In this document: positions 39,836 to 51,564 of the stretch, piece by piece
Position numbering within the stretch: the first letter of the stretch is position 1
Layout: every line of letters starts with the position of its first letter
Source: Luzula sylvatica
Lineage: Eukaryota > Streptophyta > Magnoliopsida > Poales > Juncaceae
Length of the DNA stretch: 64,000 nt
Direction of reading: 5' to 3'
Assembly: GCA_946800325.1 (NCBI GenBank)
Contig: OX326957.1
Span: forward strand, 25,111,554-25,175,553
The notes under the pieces: generated by a model
What the model was told of the DNA's origin: nothing
What the model saw: the letters and a program-made list of their open reading frames with translations, nothing else
The model's database searches: none
Position numbers and translations under genes: made by a program

Positions 39836-40625
39836 TGTTAAGTATTAAAGATCATATTATTAAAAAAACATTGTGCCTATTAAAGAAATATTACTTCTGT
39901 AAAATGATACATACAGTTATTCATTTTCTCAAATGAAAAATCATACTTTTTTTTTGAAAAAAAATGTATGTCTATCTAGAAAAATATTTGAGAAAATAAA
40001 AATGTAACTTAATGAATACATTATTTATTTTTTAAGATTATTGTGCATGATTAATTTGTTGAACTTAACAACAAAAATATTCATACTCATTTGTTTTTGC
40101 TAAATTATGATAAGATAAAATTTGTGAAATAAAATACATGTTGATATACCATTTTGTAAATCTAATATATTTTACAATATGAAAAAAATTTATATGATTT
40201 TATAAAATTTAATGATAAACTTATTATTATTTTAATACATAGCTTTTCAATTAATACATTTTTGGGGTACACATAAGGGTGTAATTTCATATATGAACTA
40301 AATAGTGACACAATAACGTTGCGATCATGTAAATAGCGGAAAATATATCTAAAACGCATTACAACAGTCTACTAAATAATGATGTTGTTCGTCGTTATAG
40401 AACAAGATAGAGTAAATCACTAGTAAATCAAATTCAAAACGTTAGGAACCACTACATCGCTATTTAAGACATTGATTGATGTTATAATACATACATAATC
40501 GACATATTAAAATTAAAAAAATAAAATGAATAAATAAAAAAAATACATATACATGACACGAGACATTTATGCAGAGGTGCAAATACGAGCCCATTATTTT
40601 TCCTACGTGACATGAGCGCCCTATA
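39836..40625. other. AT-rich sequence before the DUF247 pseudogene
   Basis: The part 39960-40075 resembles 18430-18560 after the other DUF247 fragment. The part 40310-40470 has opposed AATAGCG / CGCTATT words. No gene. Confidence 0.4.
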
Positions 40626-40679
40626 CAGTGGCGGATCTTGAACCATATTATTGGGGGGGGGGGGGGGGATATAAACACA
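40626..40679. other. CAGTGGCGGATC-type element end and G-run
   Basis: CAGTGGCGGATCTTGAACCA, a common plant DNA-transposon terminus, is followed by a G-run (40653-40668). It sits exactly where the 5' part of the DUF247 pseudogene is missing, so an insertion or excision may have removed it. Confidence 0.45.
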
Positions 40680-41549
40680 AAATACCGTCGCGGTAAACAA
40701 CATCTTCGTGCTTTGGAAGAGAGGAAATGGCCAATTCTTCAAAAATTTCTTTCTGAATGCAATTACAATTTAGATCATTGTATTTGGGTGATGAAGGGGT
40801 ATGAGAAGCAAGCAAAGAGAGTGCTATAGTGAAACTATTAACATGGATAGTGATTCCTTTGTGGAGATGATGTTATTGGATGGATCGTTTGTTCTACAAA
40901 GTTTATTCGGAACAAAACGAAAGAAACTTATTCCTGCTGCGAGTTGTTTAAAGGATGTTGGTTGGAGTTGTTCGCTGGTATACGAAGACTTGTTCTTAAT
41001 CGAAAATCAGATCCCTTTCTTTATTTTAGAACAAACGTGCTATCTTTTATTTAGTGTCAACTTTTCTCGCGAGGCTTACGAAGCAATGATTGATAAATTT
41101 TGTTTGGGATTGGCGCGTCAACCAAGGTTCCACCACATAGTTGCCGCTCACACACTGGTTCCTGATCCGGCAATCGAAGCCCATGAAACAAAACACAATT
41201 GTTGTATTTGGATCTCTAGATTATGGAAGAAACCAAAAACATTGCTTAACAAATGCCTAACCCTCCCAATGATTTTCAAAAACTTGCTTAAGAAATGCAT
41301 AAACCTTCCAATAATACCTGAATCAGAACCAGCTTCCAATAAACCTTCCAATGGTTTGGGAAGTAAACAAGTATTGCGAGTCGAGAAAACATAGATACAG
41401 GGTAAATCTGAATTCTGATGCATAATTATTTCAGAAACTCTTGGTCCATACTCTCAATGCTGGCGGCAATTTTTCTTCTGCTACTCACGTTTACACAAGC
41501 CTTTTACGCCGTACTTGCATATCACCACCCACCATCTCAATCTGACTGA
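40680..41549 (+). pseudogene. DUF247 pseudogene, 5'-truncated with internal deletion
   Basis: It begins within the YHRGKQHLRALEERKWPIL motif, so about the first 45-50 codons are missing. A frameshift near 40815 (KQAKR region) moves the frame. The second frame (40801-41394) continues through LIENQIPFFILE and a linker with KKCINLPIIPESEP. It then jumps across a deletion of roughly 380 bp into the sequence encoding the C-terminal part, in a different frame. The membrane-helix DNA (41450-41540) and the terminal TGA at 41547 remain. It is more diverged from the two intact genes than they are from each other. Confidence 0.9.
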
Positions 41550-42235
41550 CTCGCTATGTATCAAAATTCTTAAATTTGATAATAATTATATTCACACAAA
41601 ATGCCTGATATGGGCTGGAATTTTAAGTGGCTTCGGGGTTGAAATGATTTAATATGATGATTGATCATGAATTTTTGTTGGTTCTTAGAATTTAAATATA
41701 TACTAACATAGTACATAAACACCAATTCAAATATCACACCTATGCACCTATGAAATCATGTTATGTGTACTTATTGGTCTTAGATAACATAATCAATTTT
41801 CAATCTAATTCTAACGGTAACAAAAAAAAAATCAACAATTTTCAATCTAATTCTAACGGTAACAAAATTCAAATTCAAATACAATACCTATGAAATATAT
41901 ATACAACAACAAAAACAAATTACCAAAAGACATTATAACTCTTTATTAAAAAAACAACTTATATGCAAATTACAATCTAGATCAAAAAATAAGACAATTT
42001 AAATTACACAAATGCCTACCTCAAAGCAAGAGCCAAAGGGCACATCGTGTACTTGTTGAACCGTTTCAAATACCTAAATCCATCCATACAAACATAACAG
42101 AAATTTGTGCATATATAACCCTATATAAACTAAAAACTTACAAATATATCCCCACAAAGCCAAAGGTCTCTCTCTCTTTCTCTCTCATGTAACTATAATA
42201 TATTATTAAATTATTTAAATATTTATTTAATTTAG
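41550..42235. other. AT-rich stretch, no gene seen
   Basis: It contains a small tandem duplication (ATTTTCAATCTAATTCTAAC, near 41797 and 41838). The last 70 bp could be the intron preceding the GTE exon. Nothing else. Confidence 0.45.
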
Positions 42236-42891
42236 AGAATGAGGTGGTAGAAGAGGAGGCCGATATAGACGGAAACGAACCTCCCTTGATAAAATTCTCT
42301 CAAGTTGTGATTGAAAAGGAGACGAAATGCGAAACGTCCAGTTCCTCCAGTAGCCATGACTCTAGTTCACACAGTACATTTATTTATTTGCTGAATAAAA
42401 TTAATGATTTTGTTCAATATATTGTTTTCGATTTACAGATTCGGACTCGAGTAGTTCTTCGGGAAGTGGTTCCCACGCAAAAGCTTCTTCTCCTCCTCCC
42501 TTACCTGAAAATGAGATTAATTTTGTTAGTATACTATTTAATTATGTAATATACTGTTTTTATTGTTTGCAGGATGCAGAATCTGGTCCATCTATGAATC
42601 GAGGAAAAAGTAAAATTAACCTAATAGTTAATTTTAAAAGATTTGAATTAGTTGAAATTATGTAAATGTATTTTTTAATTTTTTAATTGGTAGCATAATC
42701 GTCAGAAGAGTCAAAACGAGACGAAAAAGAACCGAACGTGCAATTAGACGGTAAGCGAAAACGAAATAACAAAGACCCAAAATGAAATATTAATCGAAAT
42801 AAATAAATAAATAAAAATGTTATATATATAGGAGAGAAGCAATATAGAGCGGCGTTGTTGAAGGGCCGTTTTGCAGATGTTATTTTTAAAG
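42236..42891 (+). pseudogene. Intron-retaining C-terminal fragment of a GTE/BET bromodomain gene
   Basis: Five exon-like pieces keep matching phases: 42236-42373, 42439-42524, 42573-42609, 42706-42750 and 42832-42891. They read EADIDGNEPPL, an acidic Ser-rich part (CETSSSSSSHDSSS, then SDSSSSSGSGSH), SEESKRDEKEP-like sequence without its first Ser, and GEKQYRAALLKGRFADVIFK. This order (IEK motif, Ser/Asp run, then YRAALLKxRFADxI) is that of plant transcription factors GTE8-like, which carry a bromodomain and ET domain upstream. Those domains are absent here, and the RFADTILKAR motif is cut off, so this is a captured or truncated copy. Assignment is from family knowledge. Confidence 0.7.
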
Positions 42892-43410
42892 GTTGCTTAT
42901 ATCAAGCATTGCTACCTGTCATAGGATGGAAAATGAGACAAAAAAAGTATGATTTACAAATAAGTCCTCCATATTTGTGCATATGAGACAAAAATAATAA
43001 AGTGAATATGTACATGACCATTTTCAAAACCCCCAACCAGAAATTGACCCGAATTCATGTCATTTAGTTTGAACAGGTGAATTCGAAACCATGGCTGCAG
43101 CATTACACATAATCCCTTTTCCTTTAATAAAAAAATAACAAAAAAAATAGTAAATTCAGATTTTTTTTTTTGTAGAAATATATGTTAATCTTGAAATAAC
43201 AACAAAAAAAACTAATTAATTACCTCCCTGCTTAGAATGACTGCTTGACCCTTCAGTGTGTTCAGGAAACTTATAAAAACACACCTACAACATAATTTGA
43301 AAAAGGGTTTCACTTCAATTTGAGCACCCATCTGAGTATTTGAGTTATAAACTATCGAAATTCAGAACAAATCAAACAAATTAGTACAAACCTTATGAAA
43401 CCCAAATTGC
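42892..43410. other. No gene seen
   Basis: AT-rich sequence between the GTE fragment and the GA-rich repeats. Confidence 0.4.
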
Positions 43411-43412
43411 CA

Positions 43413-43414
<2 letters not shown>

Positions 43415-43450
<36 letters not shown>

Positions 43451-43575
43451 GTGGCGAGATTGTTGACCTAGACGGCTCAATCCAACAGAAAGAATCAAGA
43501 ATCCATCCACAAGAAATTCCTCTGAGGCGGTCTTCGTTCTCCGGCGATCGCTCTAGAAAAATAGGTCCTTTAGGT

Positions 43576-43640
<65 letters not shown>
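43415..43640. repeat. (GA)n microsatellites
   Basis: Two GA tracts at about 43417-43447 and 43579-43640. Between them is an open frame with no recognisable domain. Strong purine asymmetry continues into the tandem array. Confidence 0.9.
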
Positions 43641-43641
<1 letters not shown>

Positions 43642-43684
43642 GCAAGAGAAAAAGTACTGGCGATCGATCGAGAGAGCGAGAGTT

Positions 43685-44484
43685 GCGAGATGGTTGATAC
43701 TGGCGATCGCTAGAGAGAGTTAGAGAGAGAGTGAACGAGATTCTCTCTCTCTCTCTAGAGAGAGGCGAGATTGACGGCGGGATTGGGGGACAGCTACTGT
43801 AGGAGAGTAGAGAGGGTACGAGAGGTGGAGGGAAGGAGGTAAGACTTATCACTTATGAGAGAGTAATTCATTGGTACAAAATTGCGAGATTGTTGATACT
43901 GGCGATCGCTAGAGAGAGTTAGAGAGAGTGAACGAGATTCTCTCTCTCTCTCTCTAGAGAGAGGCGAGATTGACGGCGGGATTGGGGGACAGCTACTGGA
44001 GGAGAGTAGAGAGGGTACGAGAGGTGGAGGGAAGGAGGTAAGACTTATCACTTATGAGAGAGTAATTCATGGGTACAAAATTGCGAGATTGTTGATATTG
44101 GCGATCGCTAGAGAGAGTTAGAGAGAGTGAACGAGATTCTCTCTCTCTCTCTCTCTCTCTCTCTAGAGAGAGGCGAGATTGACGGCGGGATTGGGGGACA
44201 GCTACTGGAGGAGAGTAGAGAGGGTACGAGAGATGGAGGGAAGGAGGTAAGACTTATCACTTATGAGAGAGTAATTCATGAGTACAAAATTGCGAGATTG
44301 TTGATACTGGCGATCGCTAGAGAGAGTGAACGAGATTCTCTCTCTCTCTCTCTCTCTAGAGAGAGGCGAGATTGACGGCGGGATTGGGGGACAGCTACTG
44401 GAGGAGAGTAGAGAGGGTACGAGAGGTGGAGGGAAGGAGGTGAGACTTATCACTTATGAGAGAGTAATTCATGGGTACAAAATT
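43685..44484. repeat. Tandem array, four units of about 200 bp
   Basis: Units start at 43685, 43884, 44083 and 44292 (199, 199, 209 and about 193 bp). Each begins GCGAGATTGTTGATACTGGC followed by GATCGC. Each has an inverted GA/CT pair (GAGAGAGT...TCTCTCTCTCTAGAGAGAGG) whose CT length varies, then GGGGGACAGCTACTGGAGG, and ends ATTCATGGGTACAAAATT. High similarity between units suggests recent expansion. Non-coding; open frames are Ser/Leu repeats. Confidence 0.92.
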
Positions 44485-44639
44485 ATTTCTTTGTCTTTTT
44501 TAGAATGTGTGATAAGAAAAATGATTTAATCTTGGTCTTTGGATTGACCACAAATTTTTCATCTCAGTCATTGGATCAAAAAACAATGTATAGTAAATCA
44601 AATGGGATGTATGATAGAATTCTTCTTGAATTATTACAA

Positions 44640-45120
44640 AGAAATGATGAGAGGAAAACAAGATGATTCGTGAGTTGTCCCTTTTCTCTCTCTGGGTGGT
44701 CCGCGCCTAGCAAAAACAAGATAAGGAGAGCATAAAATACTATAAGGATATTTACAGAAAGGTATAGATCCGATATTTTTGTAAAGAGATGAAAAAACAA
44801 GAAAAGTGAGTCGGATTCTAGGAAAGGTATTAATATATGATATTTGATAATCATCACCATATTATCGCATCGGTAATGTGATATCAACACATGGCATTAT
44901 TTGAGGCCGTTAAAAAAATTGAACCGCAAATAATACTCCAAATGGAAATAGCAAAGATCCTTCTATTCAAACATTTAAGGTATATTGTCACATTAAAAAG
45001 ATATATTGTCATTCAAAAAATTTCGTCAACATATAAAAAGTTACAATAGTATAAAAAAACATTTAGTAGATAAATAATGTATAGCGGATGAGTAAAAAAA
45101 TATAGTTCGTTGTAAATAAA
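44640..45120. repeat. DUF247-unit flanking module (copy 4 of 5)
   Basis: It carries the CGTGAGTTGTCCCTTTTCTC...GTGGTCC block, TGATATTTGATAATCATCAC and ACACATGGCATTATTTGAGG, in the same order as at 15965 and 51570. No DUF247 sequence directly follows, so the unit has lost its gene. Confidence 0.65.
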
Positions 45121-45925
45121 CAATATAATAAGGCTACATAAGGATATATAGATTTCGTAATATATATAATGGACACATTAAAAATAAAAATAAAATATAT
45201 ACACGAGGCATTTAAACCATGATATAAATATGAAAGACATTATTTTTCATATATGACATGTGCCAAACTATCATTCGTGTCGGTCTATTGAAGTGTCAAT
45301 ATGTAATTTTCTGCCAGCACGTGTGAACCATTAGTGGTAACAGCCCATTGGAGATGAATAAGCGGTGGTGCGAAGCATTTCTCTTGAATATGTTAAGATT
45401 CTACTTGGCACGCAGATAATCAAGTAAGAAGAGAAATTAGGACATAATTGACAAAAATTCTAATTATGTAGGAGAACAATGATGGAAGTTATATGTAAAA
45501 GTTTGACAATTTTTTTAGAGCAGTTTGGGAGTAGTACATTGAACATATTTAAATGAAGTTAACACGAGTAGCATTTTTCTATATTGTTGATCGGATTTTA
45601 GTAAAATAAATTTCTAATCAAAAGAAAAATAAGAATGTACACAAGAGTTTACATGAGCGAGTTGAAATTACTAAACAAATAAAGTATGACTTAAGATGCA
45701 ATATTTAGACCTAATATTCTAATTTTTAATGGCTTGCCAAGTTGTTGCCTCTTCCATGCCTTGAGGACCGTCATTCTTGGCGTCCGTTGCTTGTTTCGGA
45801 AGATTCTTCTATTCCTTTCTTTTCATATTTCCCAATTAATCATCATCCAAAGGATTTTTCATTTGCTTTTGTCTTTCTTTTTGAAGGTTGTTAGTTGCCC
45901 CTGTAGTTACGTTACAGATTTTAAA
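45121..45925. other. AT-rich intergenic sequence, no gene seen
   Basis: An open frame at 45734-45928 has no recognisable domain. Nothing else stands out. Confidence 0.4.
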
Positions 45926-45929
45926 TGAT

Positions 45930-46490
45930 TTATTTGAGAATATTATTACCTCTAATTTAACCCACAAATTGAGGAATAAATATACGATTTCTCTGATGCC
46001 GTTATGTACATCCCAAACAAATTATATATTGCAAATACAAATACATAGGATGTCGACATTATTATAACAATATTTCTAAATAAAAAAAAATTGTAATTAA
46101 AATTTTCAAAGGATTATTCCGTAATATTATTGCCTATAATCTAATCCACAATTCGATAAATAAAGATACAATTTCTCTGATGCCCTTATGTACATCCCAA
46201 ACAGATTATATATTCGGGGAGTTATATCATACACCCCTTTTGCTTATGATACACCTATTTTCAAGGATATTTTGTGTAATTATCAATTAATGAGTATTTA
46301 AAGTAATTTTTCAAGTGTATTTATTAATAAATGATATGCTAAATAGGAAATTTGAATTGTTCATGAAAGAAAAAATATCTATAAAAAATAAAATTTATGA
46401 TACACCCTTCTAAATACCCAAAATACCCTTTTGAAAGGGTGTATGATAGAACTCCCCTATATATTCATTGTACAAATACAAATACATAAT
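45930..46490. repeat. Local tandem duplication with a filled and an empty MITE site
   Basis: A stretch of about 115 bp (TTTCTCTGATGCCGTTATGT through ACAAATACATAGG) occurs at 45940-46048 and again at 46120-46490. The second copy carries the MITE at 46216-46457. The first copy reads straight through TTATATATTGCAAATAC. Confidence 0.8.
46216..46457. mobile_element. 242-bp Mutator-like MITE
   Basis: TIRs are GGGGAGTTATATCATACACC (left) and its complement from AAAGGGTGTATGATAGAACT plus CCCC (right). It is flanked by a perfect 9-bp target duplication TATATATTC (46207-46215 and 46458-46466). The 9-bp duplication supports a Mutator-like origin. Non-coding. Confidence 0.85.
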
Positions 46491-47807
46491 ATTTATAGAA
46501 AACGAAATATATATAATATTATTGTAACAATATTACAAAATATGAAAATATAACAATATTACAAAATATATAGCAAACAAAAAATATTATGATAATACAA
46601 CTTTTGTTTTGCGGAAATTCATCAATTTCTTAAGAAATATCACAATATTAAAAAAATATATTGTTATAGCAAACCAAAAATACAACCTTTTTCAAAAAAA
46701 ATTAACTTGTTGCATAGTATGATATTCGACAATTCTTCAATTTCACAAGTAAATTGCGCAAAAGCTTATATATATTTTATTGACCCATTTAGGTTGATGC
46801 TAGTTATTCACGTACATACAATTTTGTTATGTAATAGCCAATAAAAAATGAGATTGTGAAATTTAATAAAATAAAATTACAATATGAATATACTAACCAG
46901 AAATGATATGCACGTACATTTTACGTTTAGATTCGTACTTAAATGTATACGTGGCAATTAAATTTTAAAATTTTATTTCCCTTTTTAAAATTGACGTGGT
47001 TGAATCATGATTCGCCACATATGCTTCTAGGTACAAATCTAGGTGCGAAATGTAGATACCTAATATTATCAAGTTTATAGTACAATATCATAAAGAAAGC
47101 CACATCAAGTCCTTACAAAATACACGTCGCCATTTTAATACATAATGAGCTTACAATACAAGACAAGAAGAATATTGCTATCAAAATTGCTTTGTCTATA
47201 TATATGACATTCCAATATAGTTTCATAACAAACTTAAGGCGCGAACAAAATTTTCCTTATACCACCATCCTTATCATTCTCTCTCTTGGTCATGAGCGAG
47301 ATAGAAGATCTAGAATCAGGTAAACCATTATATATAATAATAATATTTTTAAAAAAGGAAAATGTTGGACATACCCTCTCTCTTTCAAGAGTCTTGATGA
47401 TATGTATATGATTTAACAATTTAAAAATTAACACATAAATTCATGATTTGACATCTTAATTGGGTGATCAATCATAATTTAAGATAATCAAACCATAAAT
47501 TAAGATATTAAATTATGTATTTATGTGTTAATTTTTAAGATGTTAAATCATATCCACATCATCAAGATTCTTGGGGGAGAGTACTGGGGGATGTACATCA
47601 CTACTCTTAAAATAAATAGTTAGGTGAGTATTTGAAATATAATATTGAAAAAAATTCGGTCATTGTGTATATATTGAGATTAGTTTTATAATAAAAATGA
47701 TATATTATTTTTTTTAATTTTTTGTGATAAAAATTCATGGCTACATATTCTTCTTAACATAAATTTAATGACTAAAAATATTGAGTATTATATCTCAAAT
47801 CCTCGCT

Positions 47808-47810
<3 letters not shown>
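46490..47810. repeat. Segmental duplication block (paralogous to 3355-4675)
   Basis: This is the right-hand copy of the block described at 3355, with small indels. No gene. Confidence 0.8.

Positions 47811-47882
<72 letters not shown>
47811..47882. repeat. (TA)n microsatellite
   Basis: About 36 TA repeats at the same relative place as the tract at 4675; it ends at the left TIR of the MITE at 47884. Confidence 0.95.
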
Positions 47883-47883
<1 letters not shown>

Positions 47884-47885
<2 letters not shown>

Positions 47886-48088
47886 GAAGGCTAACGTACT
47901 TAATTAAGTACCAAAGGTTTGGTACTTAATATTTTTTAATCATTGGATTTGCATTGAGATTTGTGTTTTTTCATGATGATCATGAAATTTTGTGCACATC
48001 ATTAAATGCACAAATCCCAATGAAAATCCAATGGTTAAAAAACATTAAGTACCAAAACTTTGGTATTTAATTAAGTAGGTTAGCATTC

Positions 48089-48090
<2 letters not shown>
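47884..48090. mobile_element. Fold-back MITE between (TA)n tracts, copy 2
   Basis: The ends AGGAAGGCTAACGTACTTAA and, in complement, AGGAATGCTAACCTACTTAA match those of 5343-5548. The central loop (TTTTTTCATGATGATCATG...) is the reverse complement of the loop in copy 1 while the flanks keep the same orientation. Non-coding. Confidence 0.75.
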
Positions 48091-48091
<1 letters not shown>

Positions 48092-48150
<59 letters not shown>

Positions 48151-48318
48151 TTTTTTTAAATTGCGATATAGCGGTCCATTGCGCTTGAACAGTAATTTAC
48201 ATATGATCACCGATATTGCGCCATATTACGGCGATATTGCAGCGCTATTTAGCAGGTTGCGGTGTTGCGTTTTGTGAATATCTATTGCGACTTGCGCTAG
48301 CGCCGCAATTTAAATCAT

Positions 48319-48397
<79 letters not shown>
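48092..48397. mobile_element. TA-flanked GC-rich fold-back insert (48150-48320)
   Basis: (TA)n at 48092-48146 and 48320-48397 enclose a 170-bp insert. Its ends are AAATTGCGATATAGCGG and CGCTAGCGCCGCAATTT, an inverted pair. The interior repeats GCGATATTG and GCGCTATTT words. It is unrelated in sequence to the neighbouring MITE but occupies the same kind of site. Confidence 0.6.
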
Positions 48398-48398
<1 letters not shown>

Positions 48399-48746
48399 AA
48401 TGACAATCAATAAGCACTGTCGTTTATCTTTGCTAATACTTATATATTTTTTATAATGATCTCGATGTGATTCCAATCCGTAACATATTCAACATATATT
48501 TTTATTGTGTCAAACACTCAATTAATTGAGATATGAGACTATTGGCCTCAATCAAATATTTTAGCACTCGTCATTAGTCTTGCGTGCACGTGCGTGCTTG
48601 TGTATGTGTGTTATTAGATTAGGAGCCCTTTCCTTCCTGTCCACGTTCTCTATAGTTTATACACAATTAGAGAGAGTTTTCTCTCAATCTTTGTTATTTC
48701 TCAATAATGCAATCACAATATTCTATATTACAAAAATAAAGTATAT
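48398..48746. other. Unassigned, no gene seen
   Basis: Contains a GTGTATGTGTG-type stretch and an LTR-end-like TTAGAGAGAGTTTTCTCTC hairpin with ATAATGCAATCACAATATTC near 48670-48722, possibly a retroelement fragment. Not present at the equivalent place in the left copy. Confidence 0.3.
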
Positions 48747-49673
48747 GTAATGTGGCCAAAGCCTATCAAAATTAAGCTATTTTTCATTTTTTTATTGATT
48801 TTTATTGTATTTGACAGACCTGCAATAACTTTATAAGTTAACTTTTTCGACATAGATTCTAAGAAATAATTGAACATTTTCATATGTAAATGACTTTTAT
48901 TTATTTTGAAATAGTGCAAAGATCTTTTTGAATAAGTTTTTTTCAGGAACTGTGGATCCTTGGACGTAAAATCATACGATTAATAAAGGGAAATTATATA
49001 TTATCGAGAAAAAATAAAGAGAAATTATATTATATTCTTTTCCCAAATTTTAACAAAACATTCTCAAATTTCTAATTAATTCACTTAATTAACATGCTAA
49101 TTAACAAGGAAGATACAATTAATAATTTAGACGAATGGTAATCTTTCGAGAGACATTTCATCCAAAAGCTCAATGGACCCAATGTGCTTTTTCTTTGCCC
49201 AACATGAGTTAGAACCTAACAAATACATGAATGAACACAATATAAACATAAATAGTACCAAATTATTACCAATGGATTTATATATTTACCGATCAGTTTT
49301 TAAAATTAACGTGTTCAAAAATTTTGTAGTCTTTTTGTTCCTCAAAAAGTAATAGAATTATATATGGTGTTCCAAAATTCACTCCAACATTTTTGGCGTG
49401 ACATTATGACATGATTAACACTCTCAATTAATGGTCAATTGACATGTTAAATTGAATTGATGCCAAATTACATCTAAATTACCGTTAATTAGAATGATAA
49501 TCACTCCAATTAATTATCCTTGACCGTCACATAAAGTGAATTTTGGGAATATGAATTATCCTTGACCGTCCCAAGAATAATTTTTTACTTCTCCCATGCT
49601 CGTAATTTTACTGCCAACTGATAGACTTACCTAATATTTTAATCCAGGTGCATATAATGAATTGACCAATTCA
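48747..49673. repeat. Duplicated upstream region of the second DUF247 gene
   Basis: It is collinear with 6150-6585 and 7330-7831. It lacks the hAT-like MITE and the local duplication found in the left copy. Confidence 0.75.
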
Positions 49674-51074
49674 ATGCATCGAAAGCTTCAAGCCTTCTCT
49701 CAAAACGATTATGCGGAACAAAAACGCACCATATTCCGCGTCCCAGAAAGCGTACGAAGAACCAAGACACATTTATTCGAGCCCGCAGTAGTCTCTATCG
49801 GACCATACCATCGCGGTAAACAACATCTCCGTGCTATGGAAGAGAGGAAATGGCCACTTCTTCGAAATTTTCTTTCTGAAAGTAACTGCAATTTGAAGGA
49901 TTGTATTGCAGAGATGAAGGTGTTAGAAAAGCAAGCACGCAAGTGCTATAGCGAAACTATTGACATGGATAGTGATTCCTTTGTGGAGATGATGTTATTG
50001 GATGCATCATTTGTTATTCAACGTTTATTCATGCAATTAGAATTTGAAGGAGCAACTGGTGCTGATATTTATTATAAGGATGTTGGTTGGAGTTGGGAGA
50101 TGATAAAAAGCGACTTGATCTTGATTGAAAACCAGATTCCATTCTTTATTTTAGAGACGATGTGTTATTATGTATATGGTGAGGGCTTTGATCCCACGGA
50201 TAAGGTAGAAGTCGCTCAGCATCTTTTATCTGAATTGGCGTCAACCAAGGTCCCACTACCTCCGACAGAAATCCATCATTTGCTTCACCTATGCCACCTT
50301 TACGTAGTTACCGCTTACACGCTGGGTTCTGATTCGACAAGCAAACCCCATGAAACAAAACACGATTCTCGTCACTGGACCACTAAAATATGGGAGAAAC
50401 CCACAAAATTGCTTAAGAAATGCCTAACCCTCCCAATGGTTCTCAAAACAATTCTTAGGAAATGCGAAAACCTCCCAAAAATTCCTGAATCAGAACCAGA
50501 ACCAGAGCATATATGGTCAATGCCATGTGCAACCGAGTTGCAAGAGGCCGGAATTGAAATTAGAAAAAAGGATTCACCATCACGCGGTTTTCTAGATATA
50601 ACTTTTAAATCAGGTGTTCTCGAGATCCCATTTCTGCCTATTAATGACAAAACGCTAGTCCGTATAATGAATCTGGTAGCTCTAGAGCAATGCAGGTCCC
50701 TAGAATTGCGTGACCTTTTATCAACCTACCGATTTTTCATGGATAACATGGTGAACACGCCATACGACGTGACCATACTCCAGCGTCGTGGTATCATTGA
50801 TAACATGCTCTCTGGTGAGGAGGAGTTTGCTCTTTTCATCAACCGAAGCGGTCAAAGAGTCCGCATGGATAAAAACCATGATCTTGTTGGGGTGGTTTGG
50901 GAAGTAAACAAGTATTGCGAGTCGAAAAAACATAGATACAGGGCGAATCTGATGCGTAATTACTTCAGCAACCCGTGGTCCATACTCTCGCTGGTGGCGG
51001 CAAATGTCCTTCTGCTTCTCACCTTTGCACAAACCTTTTACACCATATTTGCGTACCACCACCCTCCATCTTGA
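49674..51074 (+). CDS. DUF247 (UPF0481-type) membrane-anchored protein, copy 2
   Basis: A single-exon frame of 466 residues, intact to the TGA. It has the same architecture as 7775-9232: RTIFRVPESVRRTKTHLFEP then VSIGPYHRGKQHLRAM, a LIENQIPFFILE motif, and a C-terminal hydrophobic helix beginning NPWSILSLVAANVLLLL. The ATG used by copy 1 at 7775 is lost here (CTG in its place), and one T is missing just after it. The first in-frame ATG is therefore 49674 (MHRKLQAFSQ), after an out-of-frame ATG at 49657 that stops immediately. The linker carries an acidic PESEPEPE run not seen in copy 1. It is the closest relative of copy 1 and the pair defines the large duplication. Role unknown. Confidence 0.9.
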   Translation: MHRKLQAFSQNDYAEQKRTIFRVPESVRRTKTHLFEPAVVSIGPYHRGKQHLRAMEERKWPLLRNFLSESNCNLKDCIAEMKVLEKQARKCYSETIDMDSDSFVEMMLLDASFVIQRLFMQLEFEGATGADIYYKDVGWSWEMIKSDLILIENQIPFFILETMCYYVYGEGFDPTDKVEVAQHLLSELASTKVPLPPTEIHHLLHLCHLYVVTAYTLGSDSTSKPHETKHDSRHWTTKIWEKPTKLLKKCLTLPMVLKTILRKCENLPKIPESEPEPEHIWSMPCATELQEAGIEIRKKDSPSRGFLDITFKSGVLEIPFLPINDKTLVRIMNLVALEQCRSLELRDLLSTYRFFMDNMVNTPYDVTILQRRGIIDNMLSGEEEFALFINRSGQRVRMDKNHDLVGVVWEVNKYCESKKHRYRANLMRNYFSNPWSILSLVAANVLLLLTFAQTFYTIFAYHHPPS

Positions 51075-51560
51075 TGGCTTCGTCGTCCCAGTTGGTCGTT
51101 ATTATTATTTGCTTGTGTTTTATTTGATGTGTAATTCTTACATGTATTTGTTTTTAAATTTGTGTGAATGATGTGATGGAAGCAAATACATTTGTTTTCA
51201 TGTGCGAGGCTATGTAATACTGAAGCAATACATTTATTTGCTTTTGACAGAAGTGTATATTTGCTAGTTCCGCTCACCACCTACTCTTTTATTTTGCTTG
51301 TATAAGAAATAATTAATTAATTAATTTATCATTTAATTTTGCTTTTATAAGAAACTATAGTGCTAAAATAAGTCTTTATATTGCCCATGGCCACGGGCTT
51401 GAAATAAAAAAAAAATTATAAATAAATACTCATCATTTTAATTTTGCTTTTATAGCGAAATAAGATGACTAATTTTCTCCTATATTACATAATTAGTAAT
51501 TTTTTGAATAAATTCAGTTTAGTGTGTTTTACATCGTTTCAAAGAAAAAAAAAATGAGAA
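51075..51560. other. 3' flank of DUF247 copy 2
   Basis: The first 190 bp match the region after copy 1. The remainder is AT-rich with no gene. Confidence 0.5.
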
Positions 51561-51564
51561 AAGA

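Noticed and set aside
43447..44529. Open frames rich in Arg-Glu or Ser-Leu
   Set aside because: Produced by GA/CT tracts of the tandem array; each ends at a unit boundary.
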